Source: Allobosea sp. Root483D1 (lineage in GTDB: Bacteria > Pseudomonadota > Alphaproteobacteria > Rhizobiales > Beijerinckiaceae). Taken from it: a DNA stretch of 64,000 nucleotides. This document shows positions 43,074 through 51,361 of this stretch, one piece after another. The stretch's first letter is position 1. Each line of letters opens with the position of its first letter. The stretch is taken from assembly GCF_001429505.1 (NCBI RefSeq), contig NZ_LMJW01000001.1, forward strand, positions 932,606-996,605, written 5' to 3'. Under the pieces are notes generated by a model that was not told where the DNA came from, did not search any database, and saw only the letters and a program-made list of their open reading frames with translations. The translations under genes were made by a program, and so were the position numbers.

Positions 43074-44222
43074 ATGAAGCAGGCCTGCCGGAGAGGATTG
43101 GCCACCGCGATTGCGGCATGGGGCTTCATGCTCACGTTGCTCGCCGCATCGCCGTCATGGGCGCAGGCGATCCGCGTCACCGACATCGCCGGCCGCGAGG
43201 TCGTGCTGGCGCAGCCGGCCAAGCGCATCGTGCTCGGCGCCTGGGTCAGCCTCGACGTGCTCTCGCTGATCCATCCCGATCCGGTCGGCCTGCTCGCCGG
43301 CTGGGCGGAGGCCGGCGCCAACGCGATCCAGCCGGCAATCCTGCGAAGTAAGTTTCCGGCGATCGACAAGGTGCCGGTGATCGGCAAGGGCTCCTTCGAG
43401 ACGATCTCGATCGAGGCGGTGATCGCGCAGAAGCCCGATCTCGTCCTGCTCAGCCGCTTCGATGCCTTCCGCTTCGGTGCGGAAGCCGCCCCCGGCCTCG
43501 ATCAGCTCGCCGCGGCCGGCATCCCGGTCGCGATCGTCGACTTCTTCCTCGATCCCCTGACGAATACCGAGCCGAGCCTGCGCCTCCTCGGCAAGCTGCT
43601 CGGGCGCGAGGTCCAGGCCGAAGCCTTCCTCGCCTTCTATCGCCAGCGCCTTGCAGCGATCGACGTGAAACTGAAGCAGGTCAGTAGTGCGGCGCGGCCG
43701 GCGGTCTTCCTGCATGCCTTCGCGACGCGGCCCGAATGCTGCTTCTCGGCCGGGCCGGGCACAATCGACGGCTTCATCCGCCTCGCCGGCGGCCACAACA
43801 TCGGCACCGAGAAGCTTGCGACGCCCGTCGGCCAGCTCAGCCAGGAATTCGTGCTGACGCGCAATCCGGACGTCTATGTCGCGACCGCGATCTCCGACGG
43901 CCCCGATGCCGGCAGCTTCGCGCTCGGCCCGGGCGTCGAACCAAAGCGCGCGGCGGAAGGCTTCATCAGGCTGCTGCGCCGCAACGATCTCGCCGCGCTC
44001 GGAGCCGTCTCGCGCGGCCGCGCCTTCGGACTCTGGCATCTTTTCGTGCACACGCCGGTCCATCTCGTCGCCATTGAAGCGCTGGCGAAATGGACGCATC
44101 CCGAACTCTTCGTCGAGCTCGACCCGCAGGCGACACTGGACGAGATCAACAACCGCTTCCTGGCCGCGCCGCTGGAGGGAACGTTCTGGATATCTTCGTC
44201 AGCAGGCAGCGAGAAGCGCTGA
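43074..44222 (+). CDS. iron-siderophore-type ABC transporter substrate-binding protein
   Basis: A 382-residue periplasmic protein. The ATG at 43074 has GAGAAGG directly before it and opens a signal peptide that ends PSWAQA. The mature part has the pattern of ferric-siderophore/cobalamin binding proteins: RVTDIAGREVVLAQPAKRIVLG, then QKPDLVLLS, GIPVAIVDFF and GGHNIGTEKL. It should receive iron chelates that enter through the receptor encoded 5 bp upstream. No permease or ATPase gene follows; the next gene is on the other strand. The partner transporter must be elsewhere. Confidence 0.9.
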   Translation: MKQACRRGLATAIAAWGFMLTLLAASPSWAQAIRVTDIAGREVVLAQPAKRIVLGAWVSLDVLSLIHPDPVGLLAGWAEAGANAIQPAILRSKFPAIDKVPVIGKGSFETISIEAVIAQKPDLVLLSRFDAFRFGAEAAPGLDQLAAAGIPVAIVDFFLDPLTNTEPSLRLLGKLLGREVQAEAFLAFYRQRLAAIDVKLKQVSSAARPAVFLHAFATRPECCFSAGPGTIDGFIRLAGGHNIGTEKLATPVGQLSQEFVLTRNPDVYVATAISDGPDAGSFALGPGVEPKRAAEGFIRLLRRNDLAALGAVSRGRAFGLWHLFVHTPVHLVAIEALAKWTHPELFVELDPQATLDEINNRFLAAPLEGTFWISSSAGSEKR

Positions 44223-44260
44223 GGGCGGCAACCCGCGAAGCCCTCCCTGTTCGGCCTGTG

Positions 44261-44734
44261 CTACCGGATATCCCTCGCCGTGAGGCGCGGCCAGCTGCCC
44301 TCGGCGCGGGCGATGTAGGTTTTCGTCCGGCCTGCCCAAGTCGCGCGCACGCCGAGGTCGTAGTTCAGGTAGAGCCGGCCGTCGACGATCGACCAGGCTT
44401 CCGGCTCGATCTTGACGAGATAGCCGCGCGAGGCGCCGTAGGCGCAGAACCCGCCATAGGCCGGCAGGTAGCGCTGCGGATCAGCCTCGAACAGCGCCTT
44501 GTGCTCGGCGCTGGCAAAACGCCAGCTGGCGCCGCCATGGCGCACCGAGAATTCCGCCTTGCCTTGCCGCGGGCCGCCGTCGCGGAAATAGGCGACAGGG
44601 TCGTAGCCGCGGATCGCGAGCCCGTCTGGAGAACCGAGCGTGTTGACCGGGCGGGACGTGTCCGCACGGGCTTCGCGCGTCGCGGCAGTCAGCGCTGCCG
44701 CGGCGAGCCAGAGGAAGCTGCGTCTGTCGAGCAT
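44261..44734 (-). CDS. YHS domain-containing protein
   Basis: A 157-residue exported protein. The N-terminus MLDRRSFLWLAAAALTAA is a good twin-arginine signal, cleaved near ARADT. The YHS part spans about 40-110: GYDPVAYFRDG, then FSVRHGGASWRFASAEHKALFEADP (in parts) and YGGFCAYGASRG with its conserved Cys. YHS domains are small, often metal-linked modules; this secreted form has no known reaction. Tat export suggests folding or cofactor loading in the cytoplasm. It is the last gene of the ThDP/OpgC/TPR operon, 20 bp after the small membrane protein gene. Confidence 0.88.
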   Translation of the reverse strand: MLDRRSFLWLAAAALTAATREARADTSRPVNTLGSPDGLAIRGYDPVAYFRDGGPRQGKAEFSVRHGGASWRFASAEHKALFEADPQRYLPAYGGFCAYGASRGYLVKIEPEAWSIVDGRLYLNYDLGVRATWAGRTKTYIARAEGSWPRLTARDIR

Positions 44735-44754
44735 GGCGCTGTCCTCCTCCGCGC

Positions 44755-45240
44755 TCAGGCCCGGCGCGCTTCGAGCGCCTCGAAGACATAGGCCGCGAGC
44801 CAGCCATAGATCGCGTGGCCGACGAGGCTCATGGCGGAGAGGCGCGGCACGTCGTTGAGCAGGAAGTGCTGCCCGGCGAGGGGAGCGAAGAAGGCGAGCG
44901 CGATGAAATAGGTGATCACGCCCCAGATCCAGCCATCGGCCGGCATGCCGAAGCTCTTCACCCAGCGGGTCAGCAGCCAGTAGCCGAGCGGATAGAACAG
45001 GAAGCCGGTGACGAAATGCAGCAGCTTGGCGACCGGCGTCGACAGGGTCAGGCCGAGCTGGTGTGCGAACAGCGCCTTCACCAGTTCCGGCGGCTCCAGC
45101 GGATACTCGGCGAACCAGGCGGTCGGCACGGCCGAGAACAATTCCCAGAAGCCCAGGCCGGCGAAGCCGCCGATGGCGAGGTTGATCACGGTGCGGGCGG
45201 AGGGCAGCGCGAAGCCGTGGGTCATGGTCGCAGTGGTCAT
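44755..45240 (-). CDS. small integral membrane protein, unknown function
   Basis: A 161-residue protein with about four membrane segments (INLAIGGFAGLGFWELF; LLHFVTGFLFYPLGYWLL; WGVITYFIALAFFAPLAG; SLVGHAIYGWLAAYVF). The ATG at 45240 is preceded by GAAAGGACACGCC; a TTG further up lacks such a site. I do not recognise a family, though the arrangement resembles several 4-TM proteins of unknown function found beside YHS-domain genes. Short 20-bp gaps to both neighbours place it in the operon. A role in handling the YHS protein or in a redox or metal process at the membrane is speculation. Confidence 0.8.
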   Translation of the reverse strand: MTTATMTHGFALPSARTVINLAIGGFAGLGFWELFSAVPTAWFAEYPLEPPELVKALFAHQLGLTLSTPVAKLLHFVTGFLFYPLGYWLLTRWVKSFGMPADGWIWGVITYFIALAFFAPLAGQHFLLNDVPRLSAMSLVGHAIYGWLAAYVFEALEARRA

Positions 45241-45260
45241 GGCGTGTCCTTTCTGGGCGT

Positions 45261-46655
45261 TCAATGGGCGATGGCGAGCGGAGTGGAGGCGATGGCGAGG
45301 GCGGCCAGGCGCCCGGCGCCGCGGCGCTCGAGCAGCGCCAGGCGTTGCGCCGCGAAGAGATTGTCGCCGCCGCGGCGGGTCAGGCGCTCGCCAAGGATAG
45401 AGGCGGCACGGTCGTGCTGGCCGGACCGGATCAGGCTCTCGGCATAGGCCTGCTCGAACAGGTCGCGCTGGGCATGGCTGCCGCCGATGGCCGTGAGCCC
45501 GGTGCGGGCGGCGCCGAGCAGGCGGGCCGCCTCGTCATAGTCGCCTTCGTGGAAGGCGATCAGCCCGAAGGCCGCGAGCGCGCCGTTGCGGGACGCGTCG
45601 CGCCGCTCGCCGCTGGGATGGGACAGGGCATCGTCGATCAGGCTGCGGGCGATGGTTTCGGCGCCATCGGCCTGACCGGCACCGAGCAGCGAGAGCGCAT
45701 AATGCAGGTCGGCGAAGACGAGGCGGCCGTCATGGATGCGTCCCTGCGCCTTGGCGGCGAGTTCGTCCCAGCGATCGCCGACATCGACCCCGGCATAGGC
45801 GAGCCGCGCCAGCAGCGAGGCGCCGTTGGCGATGTCGCGATAGTCGTCGGTCTGTTCGGCCCGGATCTCCTCGTCATAGAGCCGCAGCACCTCGGCAGTC
45901 TCGCCGTGCTCCAGCCGGAACAGGGCAAGATGCCAGAGGATGTGGAAGCGCAGATTGTTGGCATGGGCGATGGCGCGAGCGTCGCCGAGCCAGGCGATGC
46001 CCTCGTCGACCCGTCCCCGCATCTCCAGCACATGGGCGACAGCGTGCCGTCCCCAAGCATCTCGCGGGCTCAAGGCGACGGCGTGGCGGCCGACGCGCTC
46101 GGCCTCGGCATAGAAGCCGCGCTCCTCCAGCGCGAAGGCATAGCAGCCGTTGACATAGCCGGAGAAGGGATGCTGCTCGCCGAAGGCGGGGGCGGCACGG
46201 TGCAGGGTCGCCAGCATCTCTCTCTGATCGCCGAGCATGAAGCGGATGCCATGCGAGAGCTTCAGCGCCAGCACGTCACGGGGATAGGCGTCCAGGATGG
46301 CTTCGAGCCGCTGCGCCGCCCGGCGCGGGGCGTCGCCGAGCCAAAGCGCCAGCGCCTCGACGACCATCGTCTCGCGCCCCGTGATCGGCCGCAGGCGCGC
46401 GGCCGAGCGAGCTCTGGCAAGGCAATCGCGCGCCGGACCGAGCAGCTCGCCGCGCGCCAGCGAGAGCAGCATCAGGCCCTTGGCGGCGTGTGCAAGCGCG
46501 AAACCGGGATCGGCTGCGAGCGTGCGGGCGAGATGGTCGGGCGTGGCGGCGGCATGGGCGAGCAGCGCTTCAAGCGTATCGTTCCAGGCGAGCCGCGCCG
46601 CATCGTTCGCAACGGAGATGCGATCGCCGGAGAGGTCGTAATACGTGGCAGACAT
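45261..46655 (-). CDS. tetratricopeptide repeat protein (TTC38-like)
   Basis: A 464-residue soluble protein made of helical pairs of TPR type. Good units include FALAHAAKGLMLLSLARGE, NGCYAFALEERGFYAEAERVGRHAVAL, HAVAHVLEMRGRVDEGIAWL and FGLIAFHEGDYDEAARLL. The whole-length pattern resembles the StaR/TTC38 group of bacterial TPR proteins. No signal peptide is present. Such proteins bind partner proteins; the partner here is unknown. It lies 69 bp after the OpgC-type gene and 20 bp before the small membrane protein gene. Confidence 0.85.
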   Translation of the reverse strand: MSATYYDLSGDRISVANDAARLAWNDTLEALLAHAAATPDHLARTLAADPGFALAHAAKGLMLLSLARGELLGPARDCLARARSAARLRPITGRETMVVEALALWLGDAPRRAAQRLEAILDAYPRDVLALKLSHGIRFMLGDQREMLATLHRAAPAFGEQHPFSGYVNGCYAFALEERGFYAEAERVGRHAVALSPRDAWGRHAVAHVLEMRGRVDEGIAWLGDARAIAHANNLRFHILWHLALFRLEHGETAEVLRLYDEEIRAEQTDDYRDIANGASLLARLAYAGVDVGDRWDELAAKAQGRIHDGRLVFADLHYALSLLGAGQADGAETIARSLIDDALSHPSGERRDASRNGALAAFGLIAFHEGDYDEAARLLGAARTGLTAIGGSHAQRDLFEQAYAESLIRSGQHDRAASILGERLTRRGGDNLFAAQRLALLERRGAGRLAALAIASTPLAIAH

Positions 46656-46724
46656 GGGCTGCTCCGTTGCCGCGCCGCGAAGGGCGCTCTTCAGGGAGTT
46701 CGCAAGAGGTCGATCAAGCGGCGT

Positions 46725-47921
46725 TCAATTCGCTTCACGGACGCGTGTGGGCAGCGCGGCGGTGGCCACGGCGTGTTCTTGCCGTTCCGCCACGGGCTTG
46801 CGTTCCGGGCCGGCCCAGGGCGCGCTCTTGAACCAGCCGACCACGACCGCGGTGGCGAGGATCAGCGCGAAGCCGGTGAGGTTGAGCAGGGCCACGACGG
46901 GCTCGCTGCGCCCGGCCATGTCGGCGACCGCACCCAGCAGGCGGGCGAGCACCGCGCTGGCGAGGAAAGCCGCCAGCGACTGCCGGCCGATCAGGACGAG
47001 CAGATGGCCGGCGCCGCAATCGAGCCGGTTCCGCCAGGGCTCGACCAGGCTGAGCACGAGATAGGCGAGCGCCAGGAAATGCAGCACGCGCAGGATATGC
47101 AGGTCGGTCTTCTCGCTGGCCGGGAGGAGGAGATCCCGGGCCGCCTGCGCCGGCGGCCAGTGTTCCAGGATGCCCCAGAAGGACAGAGGCACCGCGACGA
47201 GGAGAAAGAGCGCGGCTGCGAGCATCAACCGCCGGTCGCCGAGCCGGGGCACCGGCAACCACTTCATGCCGATGAAGAAGCCGATGAAGAAGATGAATTG
47301 CCAGGCGAAAGGGTTGAGGAACCAGCCGGCGCCGTTCCAGGGATTGCCGGGCAGGTTGATGCCCCTGGTCCAGACCGCGGCGTAGAGCAGTGCGGCGATG
47401 AGGAACGGAAGGAGGGGATGGAGGCGCCGACCCAGCATCATCACCGGCACCAGCGCGAGGATGACCAGATACATCGGCAGGATGTCCAGATAATCCGGCT
47501 GCCAGGTCAGCGTGGCGATGCCGAGCAGCGCGGCCGCCGGATCGGTGAGCAGCGGCGGGAATTGCTGCGTAAGTTCGTCCAGGCCGAAGAGACGATCCAG
47601 CGCAGCGGCCAGCGCGATCAGCGCCAGGACGAGGCCGATCTGCGCCCAGTAGACCTGCCAGATCCGGTAGGCGATGCGGGCCGTGCCAAGCTGGAGGCCG
47701 CGCCGGACGAAGACGCCACCGAAGGCGAGCGCGCTGGCGATGCCCGAGCAGAAAACGAAGAGCTCGGCACCCGAGGAGAAGCCGAAGCGGGCGGGGATCC
47801 AGGCGTTCCAGCTGTTCTCCGGCAGATGCGCCACGAAGATGATCAGCATGGTCAGGCCGCGGAAGAGATCGAGCCGCCCGTCGCGCGCCTGTTTTACCGC
47901 TGCGGAAGGGAGCGCGGCCAT
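46725..47921 (-). CDS. OpgC domain-containing membrane protein
   Basis: A 398-residue protein with about ten membrane segments. It starts with the mark RDGRLDLFRGLTMLIIFVAHLP, which is shared by OpgC proteins and their acyltransferase-3 relatives; an FFIGFFIGMKWLP segment lies in the middle. OpgC adds succinyl groups to periplasmic glucans in other bacteria; a similar acyl transfer to a surface glycan is likely here but unproven. Its ATG overlaps the last base of the ThDP enzyme's stop, so both are co-translated. A glucan or glycan modification step beside a ThDP enzyme is unusual. Confidence 0.9.
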   Translation of the reverse strand: MAALPSAAVKQARDGRLDLFRGLTMLIIFVAHLPENSWNAWIPARFGFSSGAELFVFCSGIASALAFGGVFVRRGLQLGTARIAYRIWQVYWAQIGLVLALIALAAALDRLFGLDELTQQFPPLLTDPAAALLGIATLTWQPDYLDILPMYLVILALVPVMMLGRRLHPLLPFLIAALLYAAVWTRGINLPGNPWNGAGWFLNPFAWQFIFFIGFFIGMKWLPVPRLGDRRLMLAAALFLLVAVPLSFWGILEHWPPAQAARDLLLPASEKTDLHILRVLHFLALAYLVLSLVEPWRNRLDCGAGHLLVLIGRQSLAAFLASAVLARLLGAVADMAGRSEPVVALLNLTGFALILATAVVVGWFKSAPWAGPERKPVAERQEHAVATAALPTRVREAN

Positions 47922-49573
47922 CAGAAGGCTCCCTCATAGCTTGCGGCATCGATGCGGCAGGCCAGCAGCGTGAAACCATGGCGCCTCTGGAAGGCCGCTT
48001 CGGTTTCGCGCGCCAGGGTTTCGCGATCGTCGATCGTCACGCCATGGCCGCCCATCGCCCGGGCGACGGCAGCGAAGTCGGTTTCGCCGATATCGACGCC
48101 GGCCCGCGGCAGGCCGAGCTGGCGCTGCTTCAGCGCGATCAACCCAAGCGCCTTGTCGACGAGCACGATGACGATCACCGGCAGGCGAAGATCGCGCAGC
48201 GTCGCCAGTTCGCCGAGCACCATTTCGAGGCCGGCGTCGCCGACGAAGCAGAGAGTTGGCTTGCCGGGGCCGAGCGCCGCGCCCGTCGCCAGCGGCAGGG
48301 CGCAGCCCATGGTGCATAGCCCGCTCGACTGCAGCAGATGGCGCGGCCCATCGCAGCTCCACATCTGGCTGAGCAGGATGCGGTGCGCGCCGGAATCGGC
48401 GGTCGCGACCGTGCCCGCGGGGGCGACGGCGCGCAGCGTCTCGAAAACGGCGTGCGGCCCCCATGCGGTCGGAGTGGCGAAGGCCGCACGGACGCGATTG
48501 CGGATCGCAATTGGCTCGCCACCCGGCCAGGTGGCCCTCGTCGCGAGCCCCTCGGCCAGGCTCGTCAAGATCGCGCCGACATCGCCTTCGAGCAACAGAC
48601 TGGGCTGGTGCATGCCGTGCTGCACCGGCTCGGCGACGATGTCGATCACCGGCTTGCCGGCAGGCCAGGGATTGCGCCAGCCCTGACGCATCTCGATCGG
48701 ATCGTAGCCGGCGAGAACGATCAGATCGGCCGCCTCGATCAGGGGGCGCACGATCGCGTCGGCTTTCGGCGAAAGGCCGACGGCCCCGACGACGCGCGGA
48801 TCATGCTCCGGCACCAGCCCTTTGGCCTTGTAGGTGGTCAGCAGCGCTGCGCCCGTCCGGGACAGGAAATAGTCGAGCCCGGCACCGCCGTCCTGATCGA
48901 CAAGGTCGAGACCGGCGATGACCAGCGGCTTCCTCGCTTCGGCGATCAAGGCGCGGGCGAAGGAGAGGTCACGCGGGACGCCAGGCAGCGGCGCCGGGAT
49001 CGCCGGTGGCGGCCGCCAAGCGGTGCGGGCTTCGGCGACTGAGATCGGCAAGTCGATATGGACCGGGCCGGGCCGCCCGCGCCGCGCGATGGCCACGGCC
49101 TTCTCGGCGACGAGGTCCTCGGTGCCGGGCGCGGCGCGGAAGCTCGCCTTGACCAGCGGGCGCAGCACGGCCTGATGGTCGAAGACCTGATGCGTGTAGC
49201 TCTCGGCCAGCGCCTGATCGACGCAGCCGGTGACAACGATCAAGGGCACCCTGTCCTGCTGCGCGTTGGCGACGACATTGACCGCATTGGCGACGCCGGG
49301 GCCGAGAGTCGTGACCAGGACCGGCAGCGCGCCGGTCGCATGCCAGAGCCCCTCGGCCATGAAGCCGGCGGAATTCTCGTGCCGAGCCAGCTGGAAGCGG
49401 ATGCCGGCGCGCTCGAGCGCGGCGACCAGCACCAGCACCTCGCCGCCGGGGATGCCGAAGGCGTGGGTCGCGCCGGCAGCGGCCAGGCGAGTCGCCAGGA
49501 GATCGGCGCCGGTGACGACCTCGTCCGGACCGCTCCCAGCCGGCTCCGCGGCCGCTATCCGTTCGTGGCGCAT
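47921..49573 (-). CDS. thiamine diphosphate-dependent enzyme, acetolactate synthase-like
   Basis: A 550-residue enzyme with the three-domain plan of the acetolactate synthase/benzoylformate decarboxylase family. The start is the ATG at 49573 with GGAGAG upstream. The catalytic Glu that activates thiamine is Glu66 (RHENSAGFMAEG). The metal-binding motif is GDA (445-447) with Asp473 (VDKALGLI) in place of the common Asn, a change seen in some relatives. Because acetolactate synthase normally needs a regulatory subunit and none is here, this is more likely a catabolic 2-oxoacid decarboxylase, lyase or synthase. It is the first gene of a five-gene operon with a SigF-type promoter near match upstream. 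Confidence 0.9.
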   Translation of the reverse strand: MRHERIAAAEPAGSGPDEVVTGADLLATRLAAAGATHAFGIPGGEVLVLVAALERAGIRFQLARHENSAGFMAEGLWHATGALPVLVTTLGPGVANAVNVVANAQQDRVPLIVVTGCVDQALAESYTHQVFDHQAVLRPLVKASFRAAPGTEDLVAEKAVAIARRGRPGPVHIDLPISVAEARTAWRPPPAIPAPLPGVPRDLSFARALIAEARKPLVIAGLDLVDQDGGAGLDYFLSRTGAALLTTYKAKGLVPEHDPRVVGAVGLSPKADAIVRPLIEAADLIVLAGYDPIEMRQGWRNPWPAGKPVIDIVAEPVQHGMHQPSLLLEGDVGAILTSLAEGLATRATWPGGEPIAIRNRVRAAFATPTAWGPHAVFETLRAVAPAGTVATADSGAHRILLSQMWSCDGPRHLLQSSGLCTMGCALPLATGAALGPGKPTLCFVGDAGLEMVLGELATLRDLRLPVIVIVLVDKALGLIALKQRQLGLPRAGVDIGETDFAAVARAMGGHGVTIDDRETLARETEAAFQRRHGFTLLACRIDAASYEGAF

Positions 49574-49615
49574 CGTCTCTCTCCGCTTCGCCGCTGCGGC
49601 GGCCATGCGGGAGAG

Positions 49616-49641
49616 ATCGCGCGGGACGGGGGTTTGGTTAC
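49616..49641 (-). promoter_or_regulatory. near match to a SigF-type ECF promoter before the ThDP operon
   Basis: On the minus strand GTAACC (49641-49636) is followed by 16 bases and CGAT (49619-49616), one base from the GTAACC-N16-CGAA seen exactly at 51310. It would start transcription about 36 bases before the ThDP enzyme ATG at 49573. The spacing match makes it worth testing as a target of the ECF factor encoded nearby. Confidence 0.4.
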
Positions 49642-49645
49642 ACGA

Positions 49646-50560
49646 TCACGGAGACGTGAGGCCGCCTCGCCTCGCGGCGACGGGGGAGCCCGCCGGCATC
49701 GTCAACCGCCAGGCGCGCTCGACCCAGGCCGCGTCGGCGACATGGCCGCCGCCGTGCAGGCAAAGCTCGAGCCGCGCTTGGTCGCCGCAACCCTTCGCAA
49801 CCCGGCAGATCAGGGTCCCCGGCGCAGGAGCGGCGCGAGCATCCTCCGCCCAGCCGGCGGTGCAGCCGGCCGGTGCAAGGATGGAAAGGCTCTTGAAGAC
49901 ATCGCCTTGCCGGGCGCTGGAGCGCAGAGCGCGGCCGGCCAGCGGCACCGTGGCATCGCTCGTGCCGTGGACATGGATCAATGGCGGACGCGGGCCCTGG
50001 CAGCTCTCGGGCAACGGCTCCCAAAAGGCGCCGGCGATCGGAGCGAAAGCGGCGAAGCGCTGCGGCATCCGGCAGGCGAGATACCAGACCATCGAGCCGC
50101 CCTGCGAGAAACCGCTCGCCAGGATGCGGTGGGGGTCTATTGAAAAGCGCGGCAGGGCATCGTCCAGCACCTGCCCGACAAAGGCGAATTCATCGCGGTG
50201 ACGTGCAGGCGAGCCGGGATAGGACCAGGTGCGCCCGGCTCCGTCGGGCGCGATCAGCGCGACGCCAAGTCGTCGGGCGACGGCTACGAGGCCAGGGTCG
50301 GCGATCGTCTCGTCTGCTGATCCCTGATAGCCGTGGAAATACATGATCGCGCCGAGGGGCTCCGCGTGGGGTCGGGGCGGCAGGAGGATGCGGTAACGGC
50401 CGCTCGCGACTGTGCAGCCCTCGATCACGGGACAGGCGTCGGCCGTTGTGCCGACTTTGCCCTGCTGAGCCTGCAACGCCGAGCCGGCGAAGACTGCCAT
50501 CGTGACGATCGCGGCCAGTGGCAGGACGAGGCGAGCTAACGGCACCATATCTGCCCCCAT
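49646..50560 (-). CDS. secreted alpha/beta hydrolase, PHB depolymerase/feruloyl esterase-like
   Basis: A 304-residue exported hydrolase (ATG at 50560 or 50548). Residues 1-32 are a signal peptide ending ALQAQ. The catalytic triad can be read: Ser152 in GFSQGGSM, Asp202 in GTSDATV and His273 in HGGGHV. HGYQGSADE supplies the oxyanion-hole region. Several cysteines (43, 49, 163, 187, 233, 252, 258, 267) suggest disulfides in the periplasm. It resembles the LpqC/poly(3-hydroxybutyrate) depolymerase group, which also includes feruloyl and acetyl-xylan esterases. It lies 72 bp before the ThDP operon on the same strand and is divergent from the sigma factor gene. Confidence 0.88.
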   Translation of the reverse strand: MGADMVPLARLVLPLAAIVTMAVFAGSALQAQQGKVGTTADACPVIEGCTVASGRYRILLPPRPHAEPLGAIMYFHGYQGSADETIADPGLVAVARRLGVALIAPDGAGRTWSYPGSPARHRDEFAFVGQVLDDALPRFSIDPHRILASGFSQGGSMVWYLACRMPQRFAAFAPIAGAFWEPLPESCQGPRPPLIHVHGTSDATVPLAGRALRSSARQGDVFKSLSILAPAGCTAGWAEDARAAPAPGTLICRVAKGCGDQARLELCLHGGGHVADAAWVERAWRLTMPAGSPVAARRGGLTSP

Positions 50561-50710
50561 ACGAGCGCCTGGTCGCGGCCCTCACGTACATACGAGCGTA
50601 TCGGCGCGGCCCGGCCGCTTCAGCGGCTGGTCACGGGCTTGTGAGCCCGCCATGAGCGTGCGACGGAATAAGCCTGCCCATCCCGCGGCTCCCCGAACAG
50701 CACGCAAGCC

Positions 50711-51286
50711 TTGTCGCTCGACGAACTCGAAACGCAGCTTCGGCCTCTCTTCCTCGCCGCGCTCGCCGGCGATGGCGCCGCCTATCGCCTCTTCCTCGAC
50801 ACGATCAGCGTGCGACTGCGCGCCTATCTGCGCCGGATGCTGGCTCGCGCCGGGCGCAGCGAGCCGAGCGAAGCCGAGGACGTGCTGCAGGAAGCGCTGC
50901 TGGCGCTGCATCTCTCGCAGCACACCTATGATCGCTCCAGTCCGGTGACGGCCTGGGCGCATGCCATCGCGCGCTACAAGCTCGTCGACCATCTGCGCCG
51001 CTCCGGCCGCCATGCCGGCAACCTGCCGCTCGACGACGAGGCATATCAGCTCGCCGGCCCGGCCGACGGCGGCGCCTCGGAAGCGAAGCTCGATCTGGAA
51101 CGCGCCATGGCGGCCCTGCCGGAGCGCACGCGCCGCCTGATCGACCGGGTCAAGCTCCAGGGCACGAGCGTCGCCGAGGCCGCGCAAGCGGCGGGCATGA
51201 CCGAGACGGCGGCCAAGGTCGCGATCCATCGCGGCCTGCAGGCCATGGCCAAATTCCTGTCCCGACGCGGGGAGCGACCGGGATGA
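50711..51286 (+). CDS. ECF-type RNA polymerase sigma factor (SigF/NrsF-type pair)
   Basis: A 191-residue sigma-70 family protein with TTG start. Region 2 spans AEDVLQEALLALHLSQHTYD and AWAHAIARYKLVDHLRR; region 4 spans LPERTRRLIDRVKLQG and AGMTETAAKVAIHRGLQAM. This layout and the adjacent NrsF-type membrane anti-sigma match the group that includes Caulobacter SigF, which responds to metal stress. No good ribosome site precedes the TTG, so the start is not certain. A match to the known promoter of this group lies between this gene and the anti-sigma gene. Confidence 0.9.
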   Translation: MSLDELETQLRPLFLAALAGDGAAYRLFLDTISVRLRAYLRRMLARAGRSEPSEAEDVLQEALLALHLSQHTYDRSSPVTAWAHAIARYKLVDHLRRSGRHAGNLPLDDEAYQLAGPADGGASEAKLDLERAMAALPERTRRLIDRVKLQGTSVAEAAQAAGMTETAAKVAIHRGLQAMAKFLSRRGERPG

Positions 51287-51309
51287 TCTTCCTGCGCGAT
51301 CGTGATTGC

Positions 51310-51335
51310 GTAACCTTTCGCCGGCTCGGCGCGAA
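51310..51335 (+). promoter_or_regulatory. SigF-type ECF promoter before the anti-sigma gene
   Basis: GTAACC at 51310-51315, 16 bases, then CGAA at 51332-51335. As I recall, this is the consensus of Caulobacter SigF-dependent promoters (GTAACC-N16-CGAA). It lies 26 bp before the anti-sigma ATG at 51362, so the sigma factor may drive its own inhibitor separately from its own gene. Confidence 0.55.
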
Positions 51336-51361
51336 TTCCCTGCCGAGTGGAACCGACAACC

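Noticed and set aside
40813..43119. Long open frame (768 codons) on the minus strand opposite the TonB receptor
   Set aside because: The plus-strand receptor has clear plug and barrel motifs, while the minus frame has only low-complexity Arg/Glu-rich sequence.
47921..49573. Loss of the metal ligand in the ThDP enzyme (GDA ... VDK in place of GDG ... NN)
   Set aside because: Asp473 stands 27 residues after Asp446, where relatives carry Asn or Asp, so the site is probably intact.
50558..50598. Direct repeat CATACGAGCG (50558-50567 and 50589-50598) upstream of the esterase gene
   Set aside because: A single 10-bp pair with no symmetry and no match to a known site; it may be chance, so it is not listed as a feature.
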